Origin: CAZTXD01 sp964617995
Lineage (GTDB): Bacteria; Actinomycetota; Acidimicrobiia; Spongiisociales; ZC4RG35
Reading direction: 5' to 3'
NCBI GenBank assembly: GCA_964617995.1
Contig: CAZTXD010000023.1
Span: 1 to 33,386, forward strand
Length of the DNA stretch: 33,386 nucleotides
Part shown: positions 22,113 through 30,648 of the stretch, piece after piece
How the letters are laid out: every line of letters starts with the position of its first letter
Position numbering within the stretch: the first letter of the stretch is position 1
Made by a program: the position numbers and the translations under genes
The notes under the pieces: model-generated
Database searches by the model: none
What the model was told of the DNA's origin: nothing
What the model saw: only the letters and a program-made list of their open reading frames with translations

Positions 22113-24946
22113 TGCGACGCTTGGACCCCCAGCCGGGAGAGGTCATCGACCGGTCCCGGCCCATCGGCTTCAAATGGAGCGGCGCCGCCCGCCAGGGCCT
22201 GGAGGGCGACACGATCGCCTCGGCGCTGACGGCGGAAGGTGTCCGTGTCCTCTCCCGTAGCTACAAGTACCACCGTCCCCGTGGCCTCCTGACCGTCACC
22301 TACCACGACCCCAACGCCATGGTCCAGGTGGGCGACGACCCCAACGTCCGCGCCGCTCACCGCCGACTCGAACGAGGCATGGACGTCAGGGCCCAGAACG
22401 CCTGGCCCTCCCTCCGTTTCGATGTCAAGGCGGCCAACCGACTGGTGGGGAGATTCCTCTCCCCGGGCTTCTACTACAAGACCTTCATGTCGCCGCGGTG
22501 GCTGTGGCCGTGGTACCAGCGTGTCCTGTCTCGCTTCTCCCCGGGAGGCATCATCGACCAGGATCACCATCCCGCCGACTTCGACCACCGCTACGCCCAT
22601 CCCGACGTCCTGATCGCCGGGGGAGGCCCGTCGGGCATGGCGGCTGCTCTCGCCGCGGCCGACGCCGGGGCCTCGGTGATGCTCGTAGAAGAGGAGCCAC
22701 GTCTCGGTGGTCACCTCCGCTACGGCTCACCCGAGGACCTTGCCGTCGTCGACGACCTCGTCTCGGCCATCGGCGCTGCCCCGTCGATCGAAGTGTTGAC
22801 CGATGCCGTCGTCACGGGGCGCTACGACCACAACTGGGTGTCGGTGGTGCAGAGAGATGTGCGTACGGTGGAGGAGCGCCTGGTGATGGCCCGCGCCAAG
22901 ACCCTGGTCGTGGCCGCCGGCACTCTCGAGCGGCCCTACGTGTTCGAAGGCAACGATCTCCCCGGGGTGATGCTCTCGTCGGGTGTTCGCAGGCTGATCA
23001 ATCTCTATGCCGTCAAGCCGGGCGAGCGGGCAGTGGTGGTCACAGCCAACGAGTCCGGAGACGCCGCCGCCGCCGACCTCGAGCGGGTCGGCGTCGAGCT
23101 GGCGACGGTGATCGACGCCCGGCGCGGCAAGACCATCGAGAGGGCGATCGGCCGCAAGGGAGTGACGGCCGTCGTCGACTCCGACGGGCGGCACCACGAG
23201 GCGGATCTCCTGGTGACGGCGACGGGGTGGACCACCCCCACCGCCCTCCTCAACATGGCCGGCGACCGACCGCTCTACCACCCGGACGCGGCGCGTTTCC
23301 TCCCCGACAACCTCCCCACCGACGTCCTCGCCACCGGAGGCATGGTCGGCAGCGGATCGACCGACGAACTCGTCGCCCACGGGTCTGCCGTCGGGAAGGA
23401 GGCGGCCCGGCGGGCGCTCACCCTCAAGGCACGTTGGCAGGCTTCCGCTCCTGGGGGACGGGAGATGACCGCCCCCGACTCCACGGCGGAGCCGCTCCCC
23501 ACCCTGGACCCGGGCCGGCACCCCGCCCTGTATCGCTCCTCCACCCACGGCTTCGTCGACCTCTCCGAGGACGTCACCTCCAAGGATCTCTTCCTGGCGG
23601 CGGCGGAAGGCTACGACTCGATGGAACTGGCGAAGCGCTACACCACCGTCAACATGGGCCCGGTCCAGGGGAAGATCGAAGCCGTCAACGCCCTGGCCGT
23701 CCACGGTGAGGCGACCGGAGCCGGCCTGCTGGAGACGTCCACCACTACCTGGCGTCCCCCCTACACGCCCATACGCCTCGGCACCCTGGCGGGCAGGAAG
23801 TACGAGCCGATCCGCTACTCCCCCATCCAGCCGTGGCACGAAGACCACCATGCCCGCCCGCTGCTGGCCGGTCAGTGGGTCCGTCCCGACCACTACGGGG
23901 ACCCGGCCGCCGAGGTCCGGGCGGTCCGCCGCGGGGTGGGGATCATCGACGTGAGCCCCCTGGGCAAGATCGACCTGCGCGGCTCCGATGTGCCCAGACT
24001 CCTGGAGTTCGTCTACATCAACAGGTGGTCGAAGCTCCAGGTGGGGGCCGTCCGCTACGGGGTCATGTGTGGCGAGGACGGAGTCATCGTCGACGACGGC
24101 GTGACCGGACGCCTTGGCAACCAGCGCTACATGATGTCCACCACCTCCGGCGGGGCCGGGGCGGTCTGGAACTGGCTCGATGAGTGGCTGCAGACCTCCT
24201 TCCCCGAATGGGACGTGAAGATCACGGCCGTCACCGACGGATACGCCAGCATCAACGTCGCCGGGCCCGAATCCCGCCGTCTGGTGGGACGCCTCACCGA
24301 CATCGACCTCGACCCCGACCAGTTCGGATACATGCAGGTGAGGACCGCCACCGTCGCGGGCGTGCCCGACTGCTTCCTGTGGCGAATCGGCTTCACCGGG
24401 GAGCTGTCCTACGAGCTGCACGTCCCCGCCGCCTTCGGTCTGTGGGTGTGGGAACAGCTCATCGATCACGGCGCCGACCTGGGGGTGACGCCGTTCGGGG
24501 TCGAGGCACAGCGCATCATGCGGCTCGAGAAGGGACACTTCATCGTGGGTCAGGACACCGACGGGCTGACCCAGGCCCTCGGGGTCGGTGTGGACTGGGC
24601 GGTGAAGCTCGACAAGGAGGACTTCGCCGGCCGGCCCGAGGTGGTCTGGCAGAGGGACCGTGGCGACTACCGGCGTCTGGTGGCGCTGCAAACCGTCGAC
24701 CCGACGATCGTCCCTGCTGAATCCAGTCAGATAGTGGCCGGTGACGGCACCATCCGGGGTCGGATCACCTCCAGCCGGTTCTCCCCGACCCTGGAGCGGG
24801 CGATCTGCCTGGGGCAGGTAGACCCCGAACTGTCCTCGCCGGGGGTCGATGTCGAGATCCGCCTGCCCGATCGACGCACCGTGAGCGCCCGGGTGATGGC
24901 CGACCATGCCCATTTCGACCCGAAGGGAGAGAGGCTCCGTGGCTGA
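22112..24946 (+). CDS. soxA: Sarcosine oxidase alpha subunit
   Basis: The 944-residue large subunit. Residues of about 10-95 form a ferredoxin-like domain without cluster cysteines (SYKYHRPRGLLTV is diagnostic). From about residue 163 a dinucleotide-binding domain begins with HPDVLIAGGGPSGMAA and binds NAD+. The C-terminal half is the folate-binding GCV_T/aminomethyltransferase fold (about 590-940), where methylene transfer to tetrahydrofolate takes place. ATG 22112 shares one base with the soxD stop; a GTG at 22109 is the alternative. The length matches other SoxA proteins (about 950-1000). The downstream soxG start lies inside its last codons. Confidence 0.95.
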   Translation: MRRLDPQPGEVIDRSRPIGFKWSGAARQGLEGDTIASALTAEGVRVLSRSYKYHRPRGLLTVTYHDPNAMVQVGDDPNVRAAHRRLERGMDVRAQNAWPSLRFDVKAANRLVGRFLSPGFYYKTFMSPRWLWPWYQRVLSRFSPGGIIDQDHHPADFDHRYAHPDVLIAGGGPSGMAAALAAADAGASVMLVEEEPRLGGHLRYGSPEDLAVVDDLVSAIGAAPSIEVLTDAVVTGRYDHNWVSVVQRDVRTVEERLVMARAKTLVVAAGTLERPYVFEGNDLPGVMLSSGVRRLINLYAVKPGERAVVVTANESGDAAAADLERVGVELATVIDARRGKTIERAIGRKGVTAVVDSDGRHHEADLLVTATGWTTPTALLNMAGDRPLYHPDAARFLPDNLPTDVLATGGMVGSGSTDELVAHGSAVGKEAARRALTLKARWQASAPGGREMTAPDSTAEPLPTLDPGRHPALYRSSTHGFVDLSEDVTSKDLFLAAAEGYDSMELAKRYTTVNMGPVQGKIEAVNALAVHGEATGAGLLETSTTTWRPPYTPIRLGTLAGRKYEPIRYSPIQPWHEDHHARPLLAGQWVRPDHYGDPAAEVRAVRRGVGIIDVSPLGKIDLRGSDVPRLLEFVYINRWSKLQVGAVRYGVMCGEDGVIVDDGVTGRLGNQRYMMSTTSGGAGAVWNWLDEWLQTSFPEWDVKITAVTDGYASINVAGPESRRLVGRLTDIDLDPDQFGYMQVRTATVAGVPDCFLWRIGFTGELSYELHVPAAFGLWVWEQLIDHGADLGVTPFGVEAQRIMRLEKGHFIVGQDTDGLTQALGVGVDWAVKLDKEDFAGRPEVVWQRDRGDYRRLVALQTVDPTIVPAESSQIVAGDGTIRGRITSSRFSPTLERAICLGQVDPELSSPGVDVEIRLPDRRTVSARVMADHAHFDPKGERLRG

Positions 24947-25442
24947 ACCGGTTCCCCGCCCCGCCCGCTTCCTCAACCACGAGCTCTCATCGACCTCGGG
25001 GCGGGTGCGTGTGACCGACGAGAGCGACTTCCCCAAGTGGCGCACCTTCCATGGTCCTGAGCGGATCGGGCCGGGAACCTCCCGCTCCACCGACGGCGCC
25101 CTGGTGTGGTCGGTGAGCCCCGGGGAGTGGACGATCGTCGGATCCCGACCGGAGGGGGACGGCGTGGTCGATCTCACTCATGTGCGGGCGATGTTCCGTC
25201 TCTCCGGCGGGGACGCGACCCGGGTCCTGTCCAAGCTGTGTGCCCTGGATCTGGGAGACGGCATGTTCCCCGACGGCGCCGCCGCCCGCACGCTCGTGGC
25301 GGGGGTGGCCGCCGAGTTGGTGCGCGACGATCGAGACGGCGCACCCTCCTACCTGCTGCTTCCCTCCCGTTCGTTCGGGCGCTACCTGGCCGATGTGCTC
25401 ATCGACGCCGGGGCCGAGTTCGGTCTGAAGGCGGGGGACTGA
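24939..25442 (+). CDS. soxG: Sarcosine oxidase gamma subunit
   Basis: A 167-residue small subunit of sarcosine oxidase. It has the GCV_T-like SoxG fold: SVSPGEWTIVG, then VVDLTHVRAMFRLSG, LSKLCALDLGDGMFPDGAAARTLV (about residues 97-120), and a final LLLPSRSFGRYLADVLIDAG. It is slightly shorter than the usual 190-200 residues, the missing part being at the N-terminus. The GTG start overlaps the end of soxA by 8 bases with AGGGAGAG upstream, so it is coupled to soxA. It converges on the dimethylglycine dehydrogenase gene with 13 bases between stops, and no terminator is visible there. Confidence 0.9.
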   Translation: MAEPVPRPARFLNHELSSTSGRVRVTDESDFPKWRTFHGPERIGPGTSRSTDGALVWSVSPGEWTIVGSRPEGDGVVDLTHVRAMFRLSGGDATRVLSKLCALDLGDGMFPDGAAARTLVAGVAAELVRDDRDGAPSYLLLPSRSFGRYLADVLIDAGAEFGLKAGD

Positions 25443-25455
25443 GGCTCCCTCCCGG

Positions 25456-27867
25456 CTACATCCGCATCGCCGAGCCGGTGGGATCGTACGGCGAGGGGGC
25501 TATCACCCGGGCCGGGCACTCGACCCCGACGATGTGGGTCGTCAGCTCGGTGCCCTCCTCGGCGTGCTCACGATCGAGCAGGGCCATCGCCAGGCTCTGG
25601 TCGACTGTGTGACCGTAGTCGCCGGAGGTGATGAACCCGACCCGGCGGCCGTTGCTCCACACGGGCTCGTAACCGGAGGCGTCGGCGTCGACCGCGTCGA
25701 CCTCGAGGGTCACGAGTGTCCGCCGGGAACCTCCGGAGTCTCGTTCCTTGCGGGCCCCCTCCGCTCCGATGAAGTCCTTCGACCAGTCGATCCAGCGGTC
25801 CATTCCCGTCATGGCGGGTGTGTACTCCTGGCGGAACTCGGCCGACCAGATCCCGAAGCTCTTCTCCATCCGCAACGAGAGGAGGGCGTTGTAGCCGTAC
25901 TCGACCCCTCCACACTCCGCCCCCGTTTCCAACAGCAAACTGCGGAGGGCCACATGCTCTGCAGCGGAGCAGTGGATCTCGTAGCCCAGCTCGCCGGTCA
26001 CCGATATGCGACCGACCCGGGCCCGGATCAACCCCACGTCCATCGGGCGGCAACTCATGAACGGCATCGCCCCGGAGGACACGTCGTCGGAGGTGACCCG
26101 GGACAGGAGCTCCCGGGATCTGGGCCCCGACAGGGAGAAGCCCACTACCGCGTCGGAGAGGTCGCGCACCGTCACCCCTTCCTCCAGATGGTCGTTGAAC
26201 CAGCGCATGTGCCAGGCGCGCAGGTAATAAGAGCCCAGGATCCACCAGGTGCCATCACCCCAGTTGAAGAGGGTGAGATCCCCTTTCAGCCGGCCGTCGT
26301 GGCCGAGCATCGGCGCCAGCTTGATCCGTCCCGGGGCGGGCAGGCGGCTGGCTATCAGCCGGTCCAGCCACATCTCCGCACCCGGGCCGCTCACCTCGTA
26401 GCGGGAGAAGCCGGCGATGTCGAGGATGCCCACTCCCGACCGGACCCGGCGGCATTCCTCTCCGACGATGTCGAAGGCGTTCGAGCGGCGCAGGGTCGGC
26501 GTCTCCTCGAAGCCCCGGGAAGCGAAGTAGATCGGTATCTCCAGCCCGTAGGAGCAGCCCCACTGGGCCCCAGCTTCGGTCATGGCGTCGTAGGCGGGAG
26601 CCATGCGGAGGGGCCGGCCCGCCCAGAGCTGCTCATTGGGGTAGGTCATCACGAACCGCCGGGAATAGAACTGGCCGGTCATCTGGCGGATGTACTCGCG
26701 GTTCTCGGCGAACGACCCGAACCGGGCCACGTCCATGCCGAACACGTCCTCCTCCGGCTCCCCGACGATCATCCACTCCGCCAGCGACTTGCCGACCCCA
26801 CCCCCCTGGAGGAAACCCGCCATGACCGCGCAGGCCGACCAGTAGTTGTGCAGGCCGGGCACGGGACCGACCAGAGGGTTGCCATCGGGTGAGAAGGTGA
26901 ACGCCCCGTTGACCCAGCGATTGATACCGGTGTTCTCCAGCACCGGGTAGCGGGTCATGGCCATCGCCAGCTCGTCGGAGAGCCGGTCGACGTCGGGGGG
27001 GATGAGCTCGAGCCCGTAATCCCACGGCGCACCGTCCATGTTCCAGTGACGGTGGTTGATCTCATAGATGCCCACCAGCAGCCCCCCCATCTCCTGACGC
27101 ATGTACGTGAAGCCCTCGAGGTCGATCATCATCGGCATCTCGAAGTCGAGGGTCTCCAGCTCGGGAACCGGGTCGGTGATGAGGTAGTGATGGGCGAGGG
27201 GTGACACCGGCAGCTCGACGCCTGCCATCCGGCCCACCTGCTTCGCCCACAGGCCGGCGGCGTTGACCACGTGCTCGGCCCGGATCGTTCCCTGCTCGGT
27301 GATCACGTCCCAGTGGCCGTCGGGGCGGAAGGTGAGATCCAGCACCCGGTTGTGCTCGATCACCTCGGCGCCCCGCAGGCGGGCTGCCTTGGCGTAGGCG
27401 TGCACCACCGCCGACGGGTCGATGTAGCCCTCCCGATCTGCCCACAGGCCACCGAGGACACCTTCCTCGTCCATGATCGGGCACCACTCCTTCATCTCGG
27501 CCGGTGTCATGAGCCGGACGTCCTCGATGCCCATCGTCTGGTAGACCCGGTAGGCCGCCTGGAGCCACTCCCACCGTTCGGGGGCGGAAGCGACCGAGAT
27601 GCCGCCCGTCATGTGCAGCCCGATGTCGACCCCGGACTCCTCCTCGACCTCCGAGAGGAGGTCGATGGTGTAGGCCTGCAGGGCAGCGATGTTGGGGTCG
27701 GCGTTGAGGGCATGGACGCCACCCGCGGCGTGCCAGCTAGAACCGGCCGTGAGGACGCTCCGCTCGACCAGGCACACGTCGGACCAACCGAGCTTGGCGA
27801 GGTGATAGAGGACGCTGGCACCGACCACTCCCCCGCCGATCACCACCACCCTGTACTGCGGCTTCAT
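25456..27867 (-). CDS. Dimethylglycine/sarcosine dehydrogenase-family flavoprotein
   Basis: An 803-residue protein with an N-terminal DAO-type FAD domain (GGGVVG at 11-16) and a C-terminal GCV_T folate-binding region (about 430-800). The segment AGSSWHAAGG contains His46, the position of the histidine covalently bound to FAD in mammalian dimethylglycine dehydrogenase. The two-domain layout and length match dimethylglycine and sarcosine dehydrogenases, which demethylate their substrate and pass the carbon to tetrahydrofolate. Whether it acts on dimethylglycine or sarcosine cannot be decided by eye; with a separate SoxBDAG present, dimethylglycine is the better guess. The ATG has GGAGG 5 bases upstream. 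It is last in a minus-strand run after mttB-like and alcohol dehydrogenase genes. Confidence 0.88.
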   Translation of the reverse strand: MKPQYRVVVIGGGVVGASVLYHLAKLGWSDVCLVERSVLTAGSSWHAAGGVHALNADPNIAALQAYTIDLLSEVEEESGVDIGLHMTGGISVASAPERWEWLQAAYRVYQTMGIEDVRLMTPAEMKEWCPIMDEEGVLGGLWADREGYIDPSAVVHAYAKAARLRGAEVIEHNRVLDLTFRPDGHWDVITEQGTIRAEHVVNAAGLWAKQVGRMAGVELPVSPLAHHYLITDPVPELETLDFEMPMMIDLEGFTYMRQEMGGLLVGIYEINHRHWNMDGAPWDYGLELIPPDVDRLSDELAMAMTRYPVLENTGINRWVNGAFTFSPDGNPLVGPVPGLHNYWSACAVMAGFLQGGGVGKSLAEWMIVGEPEEDVFGMDVARFGSFAENREYIRQMTGQFYSRRFVMTYPNEQLWAGRPLRMAPAYDAMTEAGAQWGCSYGLEIPIYFASRGFEETPTLRRSNAFDIVGEECRRVRSGVGILDIAGFSRYEVSGPGAEMWLDRLIASRLPAPGRIKLAPMLGHDGRLKGDLTLFNWGDGTWWILGSYYLRAWHMRWFNDHLEEGVTVRDLSDAVVGFSLSGPRSRELLSRVTSDDVSSGAMPFMSCRPMDVGLIRARVGRISVTGELGYEIHCSAAEHVALRSLLLETGAECGGVEYGYNALLSLRMEKSFGIWSAEFRQEYTPAMTGMDRWIDWSKDFIGAEGARKERDSGGSRRTLVTLEVDAVDADASGYEPVWSNGRRVGFITSGDYGHTVDQSLAMALLDREHAEEGTELTTHIVGVECPARVIAPSPYDPTGSAMRM

Positions 27868-27938
27868 CTTCCCTCCTGCAGGTTCTTTGGCTTGCGCGGC
27901 GGCCACCCTACCGGTCGACGCCGGAACGGGTCGACGCA

Positions 27939-29036
27939 TCAGCGGGATTGATCGAACACGATGAGGCTCCTCGCGACCCGGCCGGTTCTCATCGCCGCGA
28001 ACCCCTCGTTGACCCGGTCGAGCTGCAATCGCTCGGTCACCATGTCGTCGAGGTTGAGACGGCCGTCGAGGTACATGCCCACGTAACGCGGGGTGTCGAT
28101 CCGGAAGCGGTTCGACCCCATCACCGAGCCCTGGAGCTTCTTCTCCCAGTAGAAGCCGTCGGCGGGGAGGCTGATCCTGTTTCCCGGCGGGATCAAGCCG
28201 ACCACCGTGGCCGTGCCGCCGCGTCGCAGCATCGCGAATGCTGCCTCGACGGTTGACGCCGAGCCCACCGCCTCGATGGCGTGGTCGACGCCGAGACCGC
28301 CCGTGAGGTCGATGACGCCGTCGACGACGTCTCCCGCCGCCGGGTTCACCAGATGGGTGGCGCCCAGCGACCGGGCCATCGCCAGCTTCTCCTCCACGAC
28401 GTCGACGGCGATGACGGCGCCCGCTCCGGCGATGCGGGCCCCCTGCACCGCGCTGAGACCCACACCTCCGCAGCCGATCACGGCAACGACCTCTCCCGGG
28501 CGCACCCCAGCGGTGTTGAACACGGCACCCAGGCCGGTGGCCACCCCGCACCCGAGCAGCGCCGCCACCTCGAGAGGCATCTCCTCGGTGATCCTCACGA
28601 CGGCGTTCTCGTGGACGAGCATCAGCTCGGCGAAGGAGGACAGGTTGAGAAACTGATGGACCTCCTCGCCACCGGCAGTCAGGCGGGGCTGCTCGTCGGC
28701 GCGGCGCTGGGTCGTCTGCCGCCGGTCGCACAGATGGGACCTGCCCGACAGGCAGAAATGGCACCCGCCGCAGAAGACCGACAGGGAGGTGATCACATGG
28801 TCGCCGGGAGCGACCTGGGTGACGTCGTCGCCGACGCCGACGACCATCCCGGCCGACTCGTGTCCGAGGATGGCGGGCAGGTCGAGGGGATAGGACCCGT
28901 CGATGAAGTGGAGGTCGCTGTGGCACAGACCCGCTCCCGCCACCTCGATCAGGACCTCGCGCGGTCCGGGATCGGCCACGGAGACGTCTTCGATCGTGAG
29001 CGGCGCGCCCACCGCATGCATCACGGCAGCCTTCAC
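27939..29036 (-). CDS. Zinc-dependent alcohol dehydrogenase, probable formaldehyde or thiol-adduct oxidising
   Basis: A 365-residue medium-chain dehydrogenase. Catalytic-zinc ligands are Cys38 (GLCHSD), His59-Glu60 (GHES) and Cys163 (GCGVATG). Structural-zinc cysteines are Cys89, Cys92, Cys95 and Cys103. The nucleotide loop CGGVG (about 189-193) followed by Asp212 points to NAD. The length and long zinc loop resemble class III enzymes that oxidise formaldehyde adducts of glutathione or mycothiol. The context supports this: the neighbours release one-carbon units from methylamines. The specific cofactor is not visible. The GTG start has AAAGGA about 10 bases upstream. It lies 71 bases before the dehydrogenase gene and 48 bases after the methyltransferase gene, probably one transcript. 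Confidence 0.85.
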   Translation of the reverse strand: MKAAVMHAVGAPLTIEDVSVADPGPREVLIEVAGAGLCHSDLHFIDGSYPLDLPAILGHESAGMVVGVGDDVTQVAPGDHVITSLSVFCGGCHFCLSGRSHLCDRRQTTQRRADEQPRLTAGGEEVHQFLNLSSFAELMLVHENAVVRITEEMPLEVAALLGCGVATGLGAVFNTAGVRPGEVVAVIGCGGVGLSAVQGARIAGAGAVIAVDVVEEKLAMARSLGATHLVNPAAGDVVDGVIDLTGGLGVDHAIEAVGSASTVEAAFAMLRRGGTATVVGLIPPGNRISLPADGFYWEKKLQGSVMGSNRFRIDTPRYVGMYLDGRLNLDDMVTERLQLDRVNEGFAAMRTGRVARSLIVFDQSR

Positions 29037-29084
29037 GCCCGAACATCCTTTCGCGGGGTGGCGCCAGACTCTATCCGGAGCCCG

Positions 29085-30623
29085 TCAGCTCCGGGGCGCC
29101 GCTCCCCCCTCGGCCGTCCGACGCTCGACGTAGGCGGTCAGCTCCGCCGCCACGCCGTCGTCGACGGGGGCCGGCTCGAAGGCGGACAGGATCTGCTTCC
29201 AGTATCCGTTGGCCCGTTCCGCCGCCGTGAGGGCCCCCGCCTCCGTCCAGGTCTCGTAGTTGGAGCGATCGAACAAGAGCGGCTGGTAGAAGGCGGTGCG
29301 GTAGCGCTCGAGCGTGTGCGGGGCGCCGAAGAAGTGGCCGCCGGGATCCACCCCGGCGATGGCCTCGAGGGCGACCTCCCCCGGCGAGCTGTCGATCGGC
29401 CGGAAGGACTCGGCGAACATCTGGAGCATGTCCACGTCCAGGACGAACTTCTCATACGAAGCCGACAGCCCCGATTCCAACCAACCGGCGGCGTGGATGA
29501 TCATGTGGGCGCCTCCCTGCAGGGCGCCGACCATGTTCATCATCGTCTCGTAGGCCGCCTGGGCGTCGGGGGCGTTGGAGGTGTTGACACCGGAGGAACG
29601 CCACGGAACTCCGATGTGGCGGGCGAGCTGTCCGCTGGCTACGGCCGCCTTGAACGCCTCGGGCGTCCCGAACGCCGGCGCCCCCGACCGCATGTCGACG
29701 TTGGACGTGAACGCCCCGTATACGACGGGGGTGCCCGCTTCCACCACCTGGGCGAGGGTCAGGCCGGCCAGGGCCTCGGCATGCTGGAGGGTGAGAGCTC
29801 CCGCCAGTGACACCGGAGCCATCGCCCCCGCCAGCGTGAAGGGGGTGATCACCAGAACCTGACCGGCCCGGGCGAAATCGATGATGCCTTCACACATCGG
29901 CATGTCGAGCTGGCGGGGGGAGTTGGTGTTGATCACCGTCCAGCACCTCGGCCCGGCTCGGAACCCGTCGAGGTCGAGACCGTTGCCGATCCGGATCATC
30001 TCCAGGCAATCGGTGACCTGGGCCCGTCCCCGGGAGTACACGAAGGGGACCTTGTCGCTCAGGAGTTGCTGGGTGAGCGTCATCCTTAGGTGGCGTGTCT
30101 CCAGGGGCACGTCCTGAGGCTCCACCGAGGGTCCCAGGCCGTGGATCACGTCGAAGAAGTGGCTGAGCTTGATGAAGTCCTCGAAGTCGGACATCGCCCC
30201 CGCCCGCCTGCCTCGGTCCAGGTCGACGGCGAACGGCGGGCCGGCGACGGGGAGGAAGGCCACCGAGTTGCCTCCCATCTCGATGTCGCGCTCACCGGAA
30301 CGAGACCTGAGCACGAACCGGGCCGGCGCCGTGTCGATCGACCCGGCGACAAGCTCGGGATCGAAACGGACCATCTCGTCGTCGACCGCCGCCCCGGCTC
30401 CGGCGAGGATGCTCCTCGCCTCCGGATGGAGCACCCTTATCCCCGTCTCGCCGAGCAGGGTGACCGCAGCGTGGTGAACGGCTTCGACCTGGTCATCGTC
30501 GAGGATCCTGGCCGGCTCGTACGGGTTCGTCAGGTGCCGGTAGCGAGGGCCGCCGGACCCCGAACCGTCGGTCCTCCTGGCGCGTCTGGTCCGCCTCGAC
30601 GCGGAGTCTCGTGCCTTGTTCAT
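29085..30623 (-). CDS. MttB-family (trimethylamine/glycine betaine) methyltransferase homologue, non-pyrrolysine
   Basis: A 512-residue protein of the trimethylamine methyltransferase superfamily. Family segments include NPYEPARILDDDQVEAVHHAA, LLGETGIRVLHPEA, FDPELVAGSIDTAPARFVLRSR, and the barrel stretches VITPFTLAGAMAPVSLAGAL and AFTSNVDMRSGAPAFGTPE. The frame has no internal amber codon, so it lacks the pyrrolysine of archaeal MttB and belongs with MtgB-like members, some of which demethylate glycine betaine to a corrinoid protein. No corrinoid protein or MtgA-type partner is in the window. An Arg-rich N-terminal tail (residues 1-27) is unusual. TAGAGT ends 6 bases before the ATG, so the gene may have its own leaderless promoter. 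Confidence 0.85.
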   Translation of the reverse strand: MNKARDSASRRTRRARRTDGSGSGGPRYRHLTNPYEPARILDDDQVEAVHHAAVTLLGETGIRVLHPEARSILAGAGAAVDDEMVRFDPELVAGSIDTAPARFVLRSRSGERDIEMGGNSVAFLPVAGPPFAVDLDRGRRAGAMSDFEDFIKLSHFFDVIHGLGPSVEPQDVPLETRHLRMTLTQQLLSDKVPFVYSRGRAQVTDCLEMIRIGNGLDLDGFRAGPRCWTVINTNSPRQLDMPMCEGIIDFARAGQVLVITPFTLAGAMAPVSLAGALTLQHAEALAGLTLAQVVEAGTPVVYGAFTSNVDMRSGAPAFGTPEAFKAAVASGQLARHIGVPWRSSGVNTSNAPDAQAAYETMMNMVGALQGGAHMIIHAAGWLESGLSASYEKFVLDVDMLQMFAESFRPIDSSPGEVALEAIAGVDPGGHFFGAPHTLERYRTAFYQPLLFDRSNYETWTEAGALTAAERANGYWKQILSAFEPAPVDDGVAAELTAYVERRTAEGGAAPRS

Positions 30624-30629
30624 CCCGGG

Positions 30630-30635
30630 ACTCTA
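30630..30635 (-). promoter_or_regulatory. -10 box for leaderless MttB-homologue transcript
   Basis: TAGAGT (within TTATAGAGT) is followed by CCCGGG and then ATG 30623. No Shine-Dalgarno is present. It sits in the 25-base gap after the amidohydrolase gene. Confidence 0.4.
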
Positions 30636-30648
30636 TAAGGCAGTGGCG

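Noticed and set aside
22727..25177. Long open minus-strand frame opposite soxA
   Set aside because: Antisense shadow of soxA, which carries convincing domains and coupled neighbours.
27868..27938. Direct repeat of GGTCGACGC between the alcohol dehydrogenase and dimethylglycine dehydrogenase genes
   Set aside because: Two short GC-rich copies with no further structure; likely chance.
27868..29046. Apparent 393-residue N-terminal extension of the dimethylglycine dehydrogenase, suggesting a fusion
   Set aside because: The extension is an Arg/Gly-rich frame lying over the zinc alcohol dehydrogenase gene on the same strand; a strong ribosome site and the FAD motif mark the start at 27867.
29085..30623. 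Possible pyrrolysine codon in the MttB homologue
   Set aside because: No in-frame TAG occurs before the natural stop, so pyrrolysine is not encoded.
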